In this document: positions 53,816 to 62,115 of the stretch, piece by piece
How the letters are laid out: each line of letters starts with the position of its first letter
Numbering within the stretch: the first letter of the stretch is position 1
Assembly (NCBI RefSeq): GCF_017875325.1
Contig: NZ_JAGGMN010000001.1
Span: 1,756,140-1,820,139, forward strand
Length of the DNA: 64,000 nt
Source: Methanofollis sp. W23
GTDB taxonomy: Archaea > Halobacteriota > Methanomicrobia > Methanomicrobiales > Methanofollaceae
Direction: 5' to 3'
Notes under the pieces: model-generated
What the model was told of the DNA's origin: nothing
The model's input: the letters and a program-made list of their open reading frames with translations, nothing else
Database searches by the model: none
Position numbers and translations under genes: made by a program

Positions 53816-54655
53816 TTACTCTCTTCTTGCCACGCAGACCCAGCGGTCATAGATCGGGTCCCGCGAATTTTCCCAGACCTCAGGCACCCTCCCGGCGGCG
53901 CGACACCACCCGGCCACCATGCGGGCCTCGTCCTCGGTGGCGACCGTGACCAGCGTCTCGTCAGAAAGATCCAGGAGTTCAAAGGTGATCGCCTCCCACA
54001 GCCCGGCATCAAAGGAGCGGATCGTCCCCATCATGAAGACCGCACCATACGGCACCGGCGTGAAATACGCCGTCGCCGCCGTCGCATCGATGCACGCCGT
54101 CTCACCGGGCAGAAGCCTTCCTTCCTCGAACCCACGGGCAAGCAAGGTCGCATCGTGGTCGTAGGCCAACGGACACAACCCCATCTCCCTGAGTGCGGCC
54201 GCTCCCACCCCTGACCCACAACAACAGTCCAGACAGCGGACGCCGTCGATATTTTCGCCCCAGACCTCCCCCAGGAGACTCGTGATCTTCTCCTGCCGGT
54301 CAGGCGGAATATCCTCCATCGCCGGACTCACCGTCTGGACGATATCGGCGCTATAATACTCGCGCACCGCCGCCGCAAAGACCTCCCTGGTCTCCTGGTA
54401 GATCCCGACCTCGACCTCATCAAAGAGATCGAGCACCTCGGGATCAGGCGGGTGGAAGAGATAGTTCGCCCCGACCCAGCCCTCGTCGGTCCTGAACGCG
54501 ACCGCCAGCAGGTCCTCGTCCTCGTCGATCAGGACCTTTCCCTCAAGAGGCCGGCATGCAAGGACCACCTCGGCCGACGCAGGGTCTGCAAGGTCCGCGA
54601 AATACTCTTCAACAAATTTCAGGCTGTCCAGTTCCAGGATCGTGTGTAGTTTCAT
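53816..54655 (-). CDS. SAM-dependent methyltransferase-like protein
   Basis: This encodes 279 residues from MKLHTILELDSLKFVEEYFA. The middle has a Rossmann motif I, GVRCLDCCCGSGVGAAALRE, followed by CPLAYDHDATLLARGFEEG, in which the acid after the second strand could bind the ribose of SAM. The first 100 residues are a separate domain that includes VLIDEDEDLLAVAFRTDEGW. The substrate is unknown. The start lies 47 bp inside the end of the upstream beta-helix gene, so the two are co-transcribed and probably coupled. The longer open frame upstream is not used, judging by composition. Confidence 0.8.
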   Translation of the reverse strand: MKLHTILELDSLKFVEEYFADLADPASAEVVLACRPLEGKVLIDEDEDLLAVAFRTDEGWVGANYLFHPPDPEVLDLFDEVEVGIYQETREVFAAAVREYYSADIVQTVSPAMEDIPPDRQEKITSLLGEVWGENIDGVRCLDCCCGSGVGAAALREMGLCPLAYDHDATLLARGFEEGRLLPGETACIDATAATAYFTPVPYGAVFMMGTIRSFDAGLWEAITFELLDLSDETLVTVATEDEARMVAGWCRAAGRVPEVWENSRDPIYDRWVCVARRE

Positions 54656-55517
54656 CGCTGACCTTCTCCCCATTTCTGGTGATCCTGACCCCCTGCGGGG
54701 CCCGGATCGTACCGTCGACATGCGCATTCTCATGGAGGACCAGGGACGAGGCGACGACATCGCCAAGGATACGGACTCGCTCGGCGACGCTCACCGTCTC
54801 TCTCCCCTCGACCTTCCCGTGCACCATCGTCTGGCGCCCGATATCGATGGCGCCCTGTGCCCGCAGACTCCCAAAGATCGTGGTGTCGGTCCCCACCTCG
54901 ACCGAGTCGGCCCTGATATTCCCGTGAAGCCTGCACCCGTTCCCGATGCTCATCGGCGCCTGGACCGCGAAGACCTTCATGTTGAGGGACGAGTTCGGCG
55001 GGATGAGCAGGGGCATCTCATCTTCGCCGCACTCCTCCTCGTCCTCCCCGAAGAGTTCTGCAAGGGCCTTCTCGATATCCCCGTTCTCCTCGATCTTGAG
55101 GAGCGTCATCACATAGACGAGCAGGTACACGATCACCGGCATCGGGTTCCTGATCGAGATCCAGCCCTTCGCCTCGAACCCGCGGTCGATGAGCACATTG
55201 TCCCCGATATCGAGGTCGCCCTGCACGACCAGTCGCCCGTGGATCTTTACCCCTTCCCCAAGATACGCGTCCTCGGCCACGATGACATCGCCGTTGACCT
55301 CGCACCAGTTGTCGATCCGCACATCTCCGTCTGCGATCACGCTCCCATTGAGCGTGCAAAATTCGCATACAATGATGTCGTTCCCTTTCAGCCCGTAATC
55401 GATGGTGCACCTATCCCCGACGATGACATTTCTCTCGGTCTTCAGGGTGTGCTCCTGGAGTTCGGTGCTGTCAGGGAGCGAGCACTGGTGGAGCCAGTCC
55501 TGAACTCCGTTCTCCAT
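54609..55517 (-). CDS. polymer-forming, left-handed beta-helix (bactofilin/hexapeptide-like) membrane protein
   Basis: This encodes 302 residues of short beta-helix turns (VIVGDRCTIDYGLKGNDIIV, TLNGSVIADGDVRIDNWCEV, IHGRLVVQGDLDIGDNVLID). The helix is interrupted by a hydrophobic segment (MPVIVYLLVYVMTLLKIEEN) and an acidic stretch (GEDEEECGEDEMPLL), then resumes (GNGCRLHGNIRADSVEVGTD). The pattern suits the polymer-forming cytoskeletal family of archaea and bacteria, perhaps attached to the membrane through the insertion. The end overlaps the methyltransferase gene by 47 bp. A trimeric acyltransferase is less likely, since no catalytic histidine site stands out. Confidence 0.8.
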   Translation of the reverse strand: MENGVQDWLHQCSLPDSTELQEHTLKTERNVIVGDRCTIDYGLKGNDIIVCEFCTLNGSVIADGDVRIDNWCEVNGDVIVAEDAYLGEGVKIHGRLVVQGDLDIGDNVLIDRGFEAKGWISIRNPMPVIVYLLVYVMTLLKIEENGDIEKALAELFGEDEEECGEDEMPLLIPPNSSLNMKVFAVQAPMSIGNGCRLHGNIRADSVEVGTDTTIFGSLRAQGAIDIGRQTMVHGKVEGRETVSVAERVRILGDVVASSLVLHENAHVDGTIRAPQGVRITRNGEKVSDETTHDPGTGQPEIC

Positions 55518-55627
55518 GAAACTGTATAGTTCTCATCTCCAGGCCTTATGAGGGTTTTCAATCTGTCCGATGAATAGAGCAGGTAATATGAAACCTGATC
55601 ATACCTCACGGCCCGGCCAGGAGCCTG

Positions 55628-55634
55628 AAAAAAA
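55628..55634 (-). terminator. poly-T terminator after rps3ae (minus strand)
   Basis: AAAAAAA on the plus strand just past the stop of rps3ae. Confidence 0.45.
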
Positions 55635-55639
55635 GGGGT

Positions 55640-56239
55640 TCAGGCCGTGATCGAGACCGGAGTCTCGACCTTGCTCTTGATGACCTCGACCCGGCGGACC
55701 GGGAAGATGGTCTTGATGGCCTTGAACGTCTCTTTGGCAAGTTCACCAGAGACGATCATCTTGGTGAACTCGTCGAAGGTGGCTTCTGCCGCCATCTCGG
55801 TGAGTGTCTTGGAGATCATCGCCCTGATTGCATGCGTCTGGCTGCTCTCAGCCCGGTTGATAGTGAAGCAGGTGATGGTGACCCGCACATTCTTCCCGTC
55901 CTTGGTGGTGACCAGGACGATGGAGCTGATCCGTGAGGTCTTTCTCTTCACCAGCCCGCGCATATAGTCGCGGGTGATCTCGTGCCCGACAAACTCGGTA
56001 TATGCCGCGTCGCCGGCCACATTCTTTACCTTGAAGCGCATCTTGATGTGCTGCTTCCCGTAGTCCTGCGTGATCTCGCCGAGCGTGGTCTGCAGCACGC
56101 GCCCGGACACGTTCGCCGGGTCGGCGGAGATGACGTCGCCGATATAGGCCTTGCCAAAGGCTTCAGGACCATAGACCTTGTACCAGGACTTGGCCTTCCA
56201 GCCCTCGACCCGCTTTCCAACCTGTTTTCTCTTTGCCAT
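55640..56239 (-). CDS. rps3ae: 30S ribosomal protein S3Ae (eS1)
   Basis: A 199-residue archaeal/eukaryotic ribosomal protein of the small-subunit platform. MAKRKQVGKRVEGWKAKSWY, GHEITRDYMRGLVKRKTSRI and MISKTLTEMAAEATFDEFTK are typical, as is the length. It closes the cluster rps15-DHH-pcc1-rps3ae, an arrangement kept in many euryarchaea. An AT-rich stretch upstream (TTCATATAATTTGG on the minus strand) gives it its own promoter in addition. Confidence 0.97.
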   Translation of the reverse strand: MAKRKQVGKRVEGWKAKSWYKVYGPEAFGKAYIGDVISADPANVSGRVLQTTLGEITQDYGKQHIKMRFKVKNVAGDAAYTEFVGHEITRDYMRGLVKRKTSRISSIVLVTTKDGKNVRVTITCFTINRAESSQTHAIRAMISKTLTEMAAEATFDEFTKMIVSGELAKETFKAIKTIFPVRRVEVIKSKVETPVSITA

Positions 56240-56303
56240 GAAATCACCAAATTATATGAATGTACTATCCTGCGTGTGTTCTTCTCCCTGATATGCCATG
56301 TAT

Positions 56304-56540
56304 TCAGACCGTCTTGCGGCCCACGACAGAGGCGCAGATCTCCTCGGCGATGGCGAGGTTCATGAGATAATCGTCCACCGAGGCGATCACCGACCGCAGG
56401 TGGGTGCCGCGGACCGCGGTCACGACTCGCCCGTCCTCTGCCCTGGTCTCCATCCCGGTGAGGTTGTCAGGGGCGAGCGAAGGCCCGACGCACGCACTCT
56501 GTGCGCTCTCGGTGGTGATCGTGCCCGTGACCTCGATCAT
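56304..56540 (-). CDS. pcc1: KEOPS complex subunit Pcc1
   Basis: This encodes 78 residues, MIEVTGTITTESAQSACVGP to EICASVVGRKTV, the size and pattern of Pcc1, the dimerisation subunit of KEOPS, which makes the t6A base of tRNA. Its start overlaps the end of the DHH gene (ATGA), so the two are translationally coupled. Confidence 0.9.
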   Translation of the reverse strand: MIEVTGTITTESAQSACVGPSLAPDNLTGMETRAEDGRVVTAVRGTHLRSVIASVDDYLMNLAIAEEICASVVGRKTV

Positions 56541-57763
56541 AGGGCCACCGCCTTCACAAACCCGTCCCTGAACTCTTCGATCCGGTCGGCCGGGACCGAG
56601 GCCCCGCTCCGGTCCCGGTGCCCGCCGCCGGTCCCGCCGAGGGCGCCTGCAAGGTCGCGCAGGACCGCCTCAAGGTCGACCTCCACGCCCGGTGGGGCGC
56701 GGGCCGAGACATGCCATTCGTCGCCGCCGCACGGGGCCATGACCGCGACAGGGGTGTCCCGCCGCAGGTCGAAGGCCAGGCAGTCGGCGACGCCGCTGGC
56801 GACAGTGGCGTCGGTGACGGCGTAGAGCACCGCCCCGTCGTCGACCGGCCGTGCGTCTGCCACGCCGGCAAGGACGCGCCGCCGGTAGCCTTCGGCCACG
56901 CGGAAGCCCTCCTCGACGGCGTCGGGCGACCTGAGACAGATTGAGGCGGCAAGCCCGCCCCGGCCTTCCTGACCGCACCCTTCGACAAGGGCGGTCAGGG
57001 TGCGGGCGTCTTCGACGACTTCGCGTTCCAGGCGGTAGCGCGTCCCGTAGAGGCGTGAGAAGACCGAGGGTGCAACGTCGGCACCGGCGTCGAGCACGAG
57101 CAGGGAGAGGAGAAGGTCGTCGTCGACCTCGTCTTCCCCTTCGCCGACAGCGTGCTCCAGGATCTTCGTCACGGTCTCGGGGTCTCCGCTCACCCCATGG
57201 ATATAGGGGTCGATGGCGGTCTCAAGGGCCTCGCGCACCCCGCGCCCGGGGAGGAGGAGTCCGGTGTCAGGAGAGATGTAGCCGTTGGCGATCCCTTCGT
57301 TGAGGATCTCGCGGTTTGTCCCGACAAACTCCTGCCTGTCCCCGAGGACGCCGAGGAGCGCAAGCCCGACCAGGTCGCGGTGGTCGCCGAGCGCCTGCGC
57401 CACGAGGTATGCCGTCCCTGACGCCGAGAGTTCGCGTTCCCCGTCGATCCCCGCAAGGTGCGGGTTGACGTGGTAGGCCCCCTCGAAATGGGGGACATGG
57501 TGGTCGACGACCATCACGCGCTCAGGCAGGTCGGCAAGACCGGCGCCGAGGTCGCAGAGGAGCGTCGATTCAGGGTGGATGATGTCCTCTGCCCTGATGC
57601 TCTGGCGCACCCGCAACCTGAACCGTCCGCCGGCCCTGAGGATCGCCTGGCAGAGGATCGCCCCTGCGGCGATCCCGTCGGCGTCGTGATGGGCGTAGAC
57701 TTCGATGAAGTCGGCGGCGCGGATCTGGTCTGCGACCTCTTCGGCGACGGCCTGGATTGTCAT
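56537..57763 (-). CDS. DHH-family phosphoesterase / RecJ-like nuclease
   Basis: This encodes 408 residues. Metal motifs are HHDADGIAAGAI near residue 25, LLCDLGAG near 69 and MVVDHHVPH (the DHH triplet) near 86; GDRQEFVGTN follows. The C-terminal DHHA1-type domain includes the glycine-rich GGTGGGHRDRSGASVPADRI that binds substrate. In euryarchaea such genes beside rps15 encode RecJ-like proteins linked to replication or RNA turnover. It begins 3 bp after the rps15 stop codon. Confidence 0.9.
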   Translation of the reverse strand: MTIQAVAEEVADQIRAADFIEVYAHHDADGIAAGAILCQAILRAGGRFRLRVRQSIRAEDIIHPESTLLCDLGAGLADLPERVMVVDHHVPHFEGAYHVNPHLAGIDGERELSASGTAYLVAQALGDHRDLVGLALLGVLGDRQEFVGTNREILNEGIANGYISPDTGLLLPGRGVREALETAIDPYIHGVSGDPETVTKILEHAVGEGEDEVDDDLLLSLLVLDAGADVAPSVFSRLYGTRYRLEREVVEDARTLTALVEGCGQEGRGGLAASICLRSPDAVEEGFRVAEGYRRRVLAGVADARPVDDGAVLYAVTDATVASGVADCLAFDLRRDTPVAVMAPCGGDEWHVSARAPPGVEVDLEAVLRDLAGALGGTGGGHRDRSGASVPADRIEEFRDGFVKAVAL

Positions 57764-57766
57764 GAC

Positions 57767-58225
57767 TTATCTGGAGAGGAGAATTTCAGCAGTCTCAGGT
57801 TTGTATGTCCAGTCCGCGGCGAGTTTTCCACTCGACCGGTAGTATTTCACAAGGCGGCGCACCTTGGACTCGGTGAGCTGGAGCTGCCGCTTGTTGTGGA
57901 CGTCGCGCTTGTTTTCGGCAAGGTGCTTGCGCATGGCAAGTGCCTTCAGAATGAGATTCCTGAGGTCCTCAGGGATCTCGGTGGCAAGATCGTGCTCTTC
58001 GAGGATCTCGCCGATCTTCTTGCCGGCCACGAGTTTGATGTCAGGAATACCGTACTTGTCTCTGAGGATAAATCCGATCTCGCTGCTGGATTTGCCCATC
58101 TTGCGAAGATCAACGACGATCTTCACGGCCTCATCTGCAGAGACCCCGCACCACTCTGGTGCCTCGGTGCGGTATGGTGCGACCGATCCGGATTTGCCCC
58201 TCCGCCGTGCATGCATTCGTGCCAT
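57767..58225 (-). CDS. rps15: 30S ribosomal protein S15 (archaeal, uS15)
   Basis: A 152-residue protein with the archaeal N-terminal extension ([20 protein letters not shown]) and the conserved helical S15 core ([40 protein letters not shown]). It is the first gene of its cluster; a TATA box at 58358-58370 predicts a leader of about 110 nt. Confidence 0.97.
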   Translation of the reverse strand: MARMHARRRGKSGSVAPYRTEAPEWCGVSADEAVKIVVDLRKMGKSSSEIGFILRDKYGIPDIKLVAGKKIGEILEEHDLATEIPEDLRNLILKALAMRKHLAENKRDVHNKRQLQLTESKVRRLVKYYRSSGKLAADWTYKPETAEILLSR

Positions 58226-58340
58226 ATTCTACCTCACATTGACCAGAGTAAGTCCAGAAAAGAGCAGTATTGCTACTGACCTCTCTGTAATCCCGAGCCA
58301 CTTTGGGCCGTGTCATGGGACACGTCGGACTTACGTCAGC

Positions 58341-58370
58341 CAGCACCGTTCAGTGCTGTATATAAAATGC
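58341..58370 (-). promoter_or_regulatory. rps15 promoter with hairpin at the transcript start
   Basis: The minus strand reads GCATTTTATATACAGCAC: a TATA box followed at once by CAGCAC-TGAACG-GTGCTG, a 6-bp stem (58341-58358). The remaining leader to the ATG has no other gene and might serve autogenous control. Confidence 0.5.
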
Positions 58371-58434
58371 CGCCCCTGAGACTTAAGGGTGTCGCCGGGT
58401 CTGCCGGGCGAGGGGAGCGAGGGTGGAGAAAGAA

Positions 58435-58445
58435 CCTTTATAATC
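58435..58445 (+). promoter_or_regulatory. tRNA-Gly TATA box
   Basis: CTTTATAATCC ends 26 bp before the first base of the tRNA. Confidence 0.6.
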
Positions 58446-58471
58446 CGTGAACGCCAATCTGATATGGTCAG

Positions 58472-58542
58472 GCGATAGTAGTCTAGTGGTAGGACAGTGG
58501 CTTCCCAAGCCACTAACTCGGGTTCGAATCCCGGCTATCGCA
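58472..58542 (+). tRNA. tRNA-Gly (anticodon CCC)
   Basis: 71 nt. Acceptor stem GCGATAG pairs with CTATCGC, discriminator A. Anticodon stem GTGGC/GCCAC with loop TTCCCAA gives anticodon CCC. The T arm is CTCGGGTTCGAATCCCGG. CCA is not encoded. No intron is seen. Confidence 0.96.
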
Positions 58543-58860
58543 TACCTGTTTTCAGAGCGCGGTTCTTTCTCAAGTCGTAAGATCGAAAGTTCTCTCGCGA
58601 CTGGGGGTCGCGCCCACAGGAAAAACGATCTCTGGCGCTGAGGAGTGTCTCACGACAGATCGAACGGAGGTGACAGCCTTTTCTTCGCATGTTTTCCAAC
58701 CAGATCCTCCTCTTCATCCTGGAATCAGGCCGTCTTTCCATGATGGGACGGGGGGGATGGCTGTCTCGATCAGTAGCATCTCACGTTGGCAGGGATTGAC
58801 CACCCGCCCCTCAAGATCGCCTACAAAGAGAAGCAGTGGATTTGCACCTCTCTTTTCATG
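58543..58860. other. gene-free stretch after tRNA-Gly, nothing certain
   Basis: About 320 bp with no supported gene; no tRNA 3'-end duplication indicating an integrated element was noticed. Confidence 0.4.
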
Positions 58861-59092
58861 GGCTCTGTAGAGAGCCTCACTTGTTGTGGGGGGATGTGTG
58901 TCATCCGCCTTTCCATAGTCCCTTGCGGGAGTTGCGGCCCCCCCAGATCCATTTTGAGCAATGATGAGACAGAGAAGGCTGAATAGACGACTATGAAGAG
59001 GGGAACTTCTTTCCTTCCTCTAAATTATGTGGTGAGGGGTTCGGGGAGCGGTCAGCCCCACAGTCAAGGATTTTTGAATGTCCTCTGCAGGA
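58861..59092. mobile_element. MITE-like element, type A, right end degraded (about 232 bp)
   Basis: Left end GGCTCTGTAGAGAGCCTC (58861-58878). The interior follows the 5203 orientation. The expected right end near 59080-59092 (GTCCTCTGCAGGAG) is barely recognisable, so this is an older copy. Confidence 0.6.
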
Positions 59093-59154
59093 GAAGAAAT
59101 AGAATGTCGGCCTTGGTATGGGGGATACGGTGGGGACACGAGATTAAAAGCAAA

Positions 59155-59168
59155 TGGATATATTAATC
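59155..59168 (+). promoter_or_regulatory. promoter of the AT-rich nuclease-like gene
   Basis: ATGGATATATTAAT acts as TATA; transcription would begin near 59190, so the ATG at 59196 rather than the one at 59154 is the start. Confidence 0.55.
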
Positions 59169-59195
59169 CTACCCAATGTATTTTTTGTAGATAAT

Positions 59196-59669
59196 ATGGA
59201 TCATAAAGATATTAAAAGGAAACTCTGCTATGCATTGCTAAAATTTGCAGAGAATGATGCAGAACTCATAGACCTCGAAGTAAGTGAATGGGCAGTAACT
59301 CACCAGATCGCTTGCTATCTCAAAGAACCGTTTTCTGATTGGGATGTCGATTGCGAATACAACCGTAAGAAATTAGATGTCAAGAAGGATAAGTCGGATC
59401 GGAATAAAAGACCAGACATTGTTGTGCATCATAGAAACACGAATCACAATCTGCTCATAATTGAAGTAAAAAAGAGCGGAGAGAATACTGAAGATGATGA
59501 TAAAGAATTAAAAGAATTCACTGATAAATCCGGAAACTATGGATATGATTTTGGGATTCAATTGATTATACCGAGAAAAAACAAACCAGACCCAGACACA
59601 ATGAACCTCAGTTTGAGATGGTATGAAAACGGGGACCATAATGCTAAGAGAGACATTCTGCGGATTTAA
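59196..59669 (+). CDS. PD-(D/E)XK nuclease-like protein, AT-rich, probably acquired
   Basis: This encodes 157 residues with many Lys, Asn and Ile codons ending in A/T, unlike all neighbours. KRPDIVVHHRNTNHNLLIIE followed by VKK holds D74, E90 and K92 in the spacing of a PD-(D/E)XK catalytic core, as in restriction enzymes and related nucleases. EWAVTHQIACYLKEPFSDWD precedes it. No methyltransferase, toxin partner or integrase gene lies nearby. It may be an orphan of a defence or mobile element, or a stand-alone protein of a restriction-endonuclease-like DUF family. Flanking repeats on both sides support insertion history. Confidence 0.75.
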   Translation: MDHKDIKRKLCYALLKFAENDAELIDLEVSEWAVTHQIACYLKEPFSDWDVDCEYNRKKLDVKKDKSDRNKRPDIVVHHRNTNHNLLIIEVKKSGENTEDDDKELKEFTDKSGNYGYDFGIQLIIPRKNKPDPDTMNLSLRWYENGDHNAKRDILRI

Positions 59670-59682
59670 AATCATACCCCAG

Positions 59683-59938
59683 GGGCATATCCCAGAACTC
59701 TCATGGGGTGAAGATCCCCTCGAACCGAAGTGCTTCCTTTCAGAAATTCTATACCCTCTCTTCCACCCGCCAGGGGGCGTGGCGCACCCCAAAACCCCCC
59801 ACGACGAGGAGAGGGGAGGGGCGGCAAAGCGAACACGGTCGCCGCCGATTCTTCTGTCGTGATATGAGACAGCAAGTGACAATAAATTTTCATCCAGTAT
59901 GCGTGAGATGTGCTCTCGCCTCATGAGCAATTACTACG
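59683..59938. repeat. intergenic repeat, type C
   Basis: GGGGCATATCCCAGAACTCT, CGAAGTGCTTCCTTTCAGAA, a GGGGGCGTGGCGCACCCC palindrome, and ATTTTCATCCAGTATGCGTG near the end. The right end stops at CAATTACTAC and passes straight into the type B element. Confidence 0.6.
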
Positions 59939-60346
59939 AATGAAAATGATCCTGAAGATCCTCTCTTTCGGTTTGCACGAAAATTTAAACTCGCCATATC
60001 CTGTTGAAGTTGATATGCGGAGAATAGAAATTTCTGCAGAGCGATCGGCCCTCTGCCTTCCTGGTCCTATCTTCATCCCGGGGGTTCGGGCGGCACTCGC
60101 CCCCGGCGCAAGTGTGCGGGAAGGCATGTCGATCAGAAAAGCCGCGCCCCCAATTGTAGAATCTTCCCTGCCTTCTCGCGCCGGGGGGTTGCACCCCCCG
60201 GACCCCCTACGGGCCGAAGATAGGTGGAGGTGACGATTGCGCGAGGTGCCCATCGATTCTTCGGTCTTGAAAATCAGTGATCAAGCAACGAGAAATTTTC
60301 ATCACGTATGCTTGAACCCAGGGTTCATGAGCAATTCAACAGAGCC
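59939..60346. mobile_element. type B element (408 bp)
   Basis: It begins AATGAAAATGATCCTGAAGA and ends GCAATTCAACAGAGCC. Its length and order agree with the B parts at 19256-19664 and 35483-35896, including the palindromes near 60078-60105 and 60180-60200. Confidence 0.7.
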
Positions 60347-60526
60347 GTTCTTTCCCACGTCGCAAGATCAAGAGTGCTCTCCCGGCCCCGACAGAGAGGG
60401 TCACACTCGCATCGGCCACTCCCCTGCCCCCGGACCCCATCAAGAGGGATCACTACACGGTCTCCCTCTCTTCTTCTCCTGGACCAGACCATGTGATATA
60501 ATTCTATAGAGCACAGAACCCTCTCC
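60347..60526. other. short gene-free stretch
   Basis: 180 bp; a TATA-like ATGTGATATAATTC near 60489-60502 likely serves the CGGC gene. Confidence 0.4.
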
Positions 60527-60856
60527 ATGAAAGTCGGGATTATCAGGTGCATGATGACCGAAGACGTCTGTCCAGGGACGATGGACTTCATCGTGACACG
60601 GGAGGGGAAAGGTGCGTTTCAGGAGACCGGGCCGGTCGAGATCGTCGGGTTCGTGACCTGCGGGGGGTGTCCTGGAAAGCGGGCCATCCCGCGCGCGAAG
60701 ATGCTTGTCGAACGGGGGGCGGAGGCGATCGTGCTGGCGTCCTGCATCAGCAAGGGGAACCCGATCGGGTATCCATGCCCGCATTTCGCCAATCTCAGGG
60801 ACGCCGTGATGAAGGCCGTCGGACCCGAGGTCCCGGTCATCGAGTGGACGCACTGA
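60527..60856 (+). CDS. CGGC domain protein
   Basis: This encodes 109 residues of the putative metal-binding CGGC family: CMMTEDVCPG near the start, FVTCGGCPGKRAIPRAKMLV in the middle and LASCISKGNPIGYPCPHFAN toward the end place six or more cysteines for a metal or cluster site. The biochemical role is not established. The gene stands alone with its own TATA; the start MKVGIIRCM is typical of the family. Confidence 0.88.
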   Translation: MKVGIIRCMMTEDVCPGTMDFIVTREGKGAFQETGPVEIVGFVTCGGCPGKRAIPRAKMLVERGAEAIVLASCISKGNPIGYPCPHFANLRDAVMKAVGPEVPVIEWTH

Positions 60857-61050
60857 GAGCTCTTTTCTGGTGGGGCCGCCGCCCCCCAGGATAGACGAGG
60901 GCGACCATCCGGTGGTTCCCCCATGGTGTCGTGCTCCAAAGAAAAAACACAGATCAGTGCACGATTCAAAGACCCATGATCAGATTCATCGCGTATTCCT
61001 GAGCCCACGGTTCATGCCAGATTCTACAAACCTCGAGCAGAGATATCTTG
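60857..61050. repeat. gene-free stretch with a type B right end
   Basis: CATCGCGTATTCCTGAGCCC and ACGGTTCATGCCAGATTCTA (60987-61031) equal the terminal segment of type B elements. Confidence 0.5.
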
Positions 61051-61130
61051 GCTTTGTAGAATTTCTCCGGGCGGCATCTGCATATGAATTCGTACTAGAC
61101 CTCTGGAGGATGAAGCAAATCTACAGAGCC
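61051..61130. mobile_element. internally deleted MITE (80 bp)
   Basis: GGCTTTGTAGAATTTCTCC at the left and AAGCAAATCTACAGAGCC at the right enclose only about 45 bp of other sequence. Confidence 0.6.
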
Positions 61131-61546
61131 CTCCTGGTGTCAAGTCAAGAACCAAAAGTCGTCACCGTGATGCAATAGATCGAGAGATTTCTCTCCCCGC
61201 CTGAAGAGAGGTCGCGCCACTATCCTCTTCATGGTCTCGTCCCGCTCTTCATCCTTGGGGTCCGGGGGCGACCCCCCGTGGAGATAGGGGTGGGCGGCGA
61301 CGAAGCGGCGATCCCGCTCCCCGCCCACTCGTGAAGAGGGTGATCCGCGGCACCCAGGTCGGACATGTGAGTGATGACACGACAATAGGAGTCTTTTTGA
61401 TCAACACCAGATCAAGAACGATCGAAATATTCAACATCTTGTATATCCCCTGATGAATTGCCATGTGGCGGCGCATGATGATGCGTCTTCCCATCCCCCT
61501 TCTTGAGGAGAGGGACAAGCCATATGAGCATCGGAGAGAGGTATGA
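61131..61546. other. gene-free stretch before the lipoprotein gene
   Basis: Holds a G/C-rich repeat body near 61255-61325 and, closer to the gene, an AT-rich segment (ATATTCAACATCTTGTATAT) that may be the promoter. No gene seen. Confidence 0.4.
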
Positions 61547-62107
61547 ATGGCCCGAAAAAATGCTGGAGGGGAGCGTGCCCATTCTAGAATCATCCTGATC
61601 TCTGGAGTTATAGTTCTTCTCTTCGCCTCGGCGTCGGCAGGGTGCCTCCACGCCAGGAGCGAAGCCCCTGACCTGAACCTTACTCCAGAGGACGCCGCCT
61701 ACCTGGAGGCATGCAAAGACCTCCCGATGGGAAAGTGGGACGCGACCAATGGCGCAGAGATCTTTGGACATTACCAGGAGATGTACCAGATCGCCCTGGC
61801 CCAGAAGGAGGTCTATGAGAAGAGGATGGAGGCGCTCGCCTCGATGCCGGTCTCAGAGGACCTGGAGGAGATCAAGGAGGAGTACCGCCTGGCAGACGAG
61901 TACGGTCTGCTCGCCTGCGACTACGAGATGCAGCGTGCCAGGGCCCTGACGGAGGGGAACACGACCAGGGAAGAAGAGATCTGGGGACTGGAGGACCGTG
62001 CCATGGACGAGTCTCTGTGGCACCTGGCTCTGGCAAAAAAATTGTATCGTGAGCACTACGGGTCTGGCGGGTTCCTCGACGGGATCATCTCAGGGATCGT
62101 CTCCTGA
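61547..62107 (+). CDS. lipoprotein of unknown function
   Basis: This encodes 186 residues. IILISGVIVLLFASASAGCL is a signal peptide with lipobox ASAGC, so the mature protein is probably lipid-anchored outside the cell. The mature part is helical, rich in Glu, Tyr and Ala (EAIFGHYQEMYQIALAQKEV-like; MEALASMPVSEDLEEIKEEY), which suggests a helical bundle. AGAGAGGT precedes the ATG. Its end faces the aldo-keto reductase gene, 8 bp away. No family recognised. Confidence 0.8.
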   Translation: MARKNAGGERAHSRIILISGVIVLLFASASAGCLHARSEAPDLNLTPEDAAYLEACKDLPMGKWDATNGAEIFGHYQEMYQIALAQKEVYEKRMEALASMPVSEDLEEIKEEYRLADEYGLLACDYEMQRARALTEGNTTREEEIWGLEDRAMDESLWHLALAKKLYREHYGSGGFLDGIISGIVS

Positions 62108-62115
62108 TCCCCCCC

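Noticed and set aside
58472-59669. Integrated element at the tRNA-Gly gene, because an AT-rich foreign-looking gene follows
   Set aside because: No integrase gene and no repeated tRNA 3' end were found downstream.
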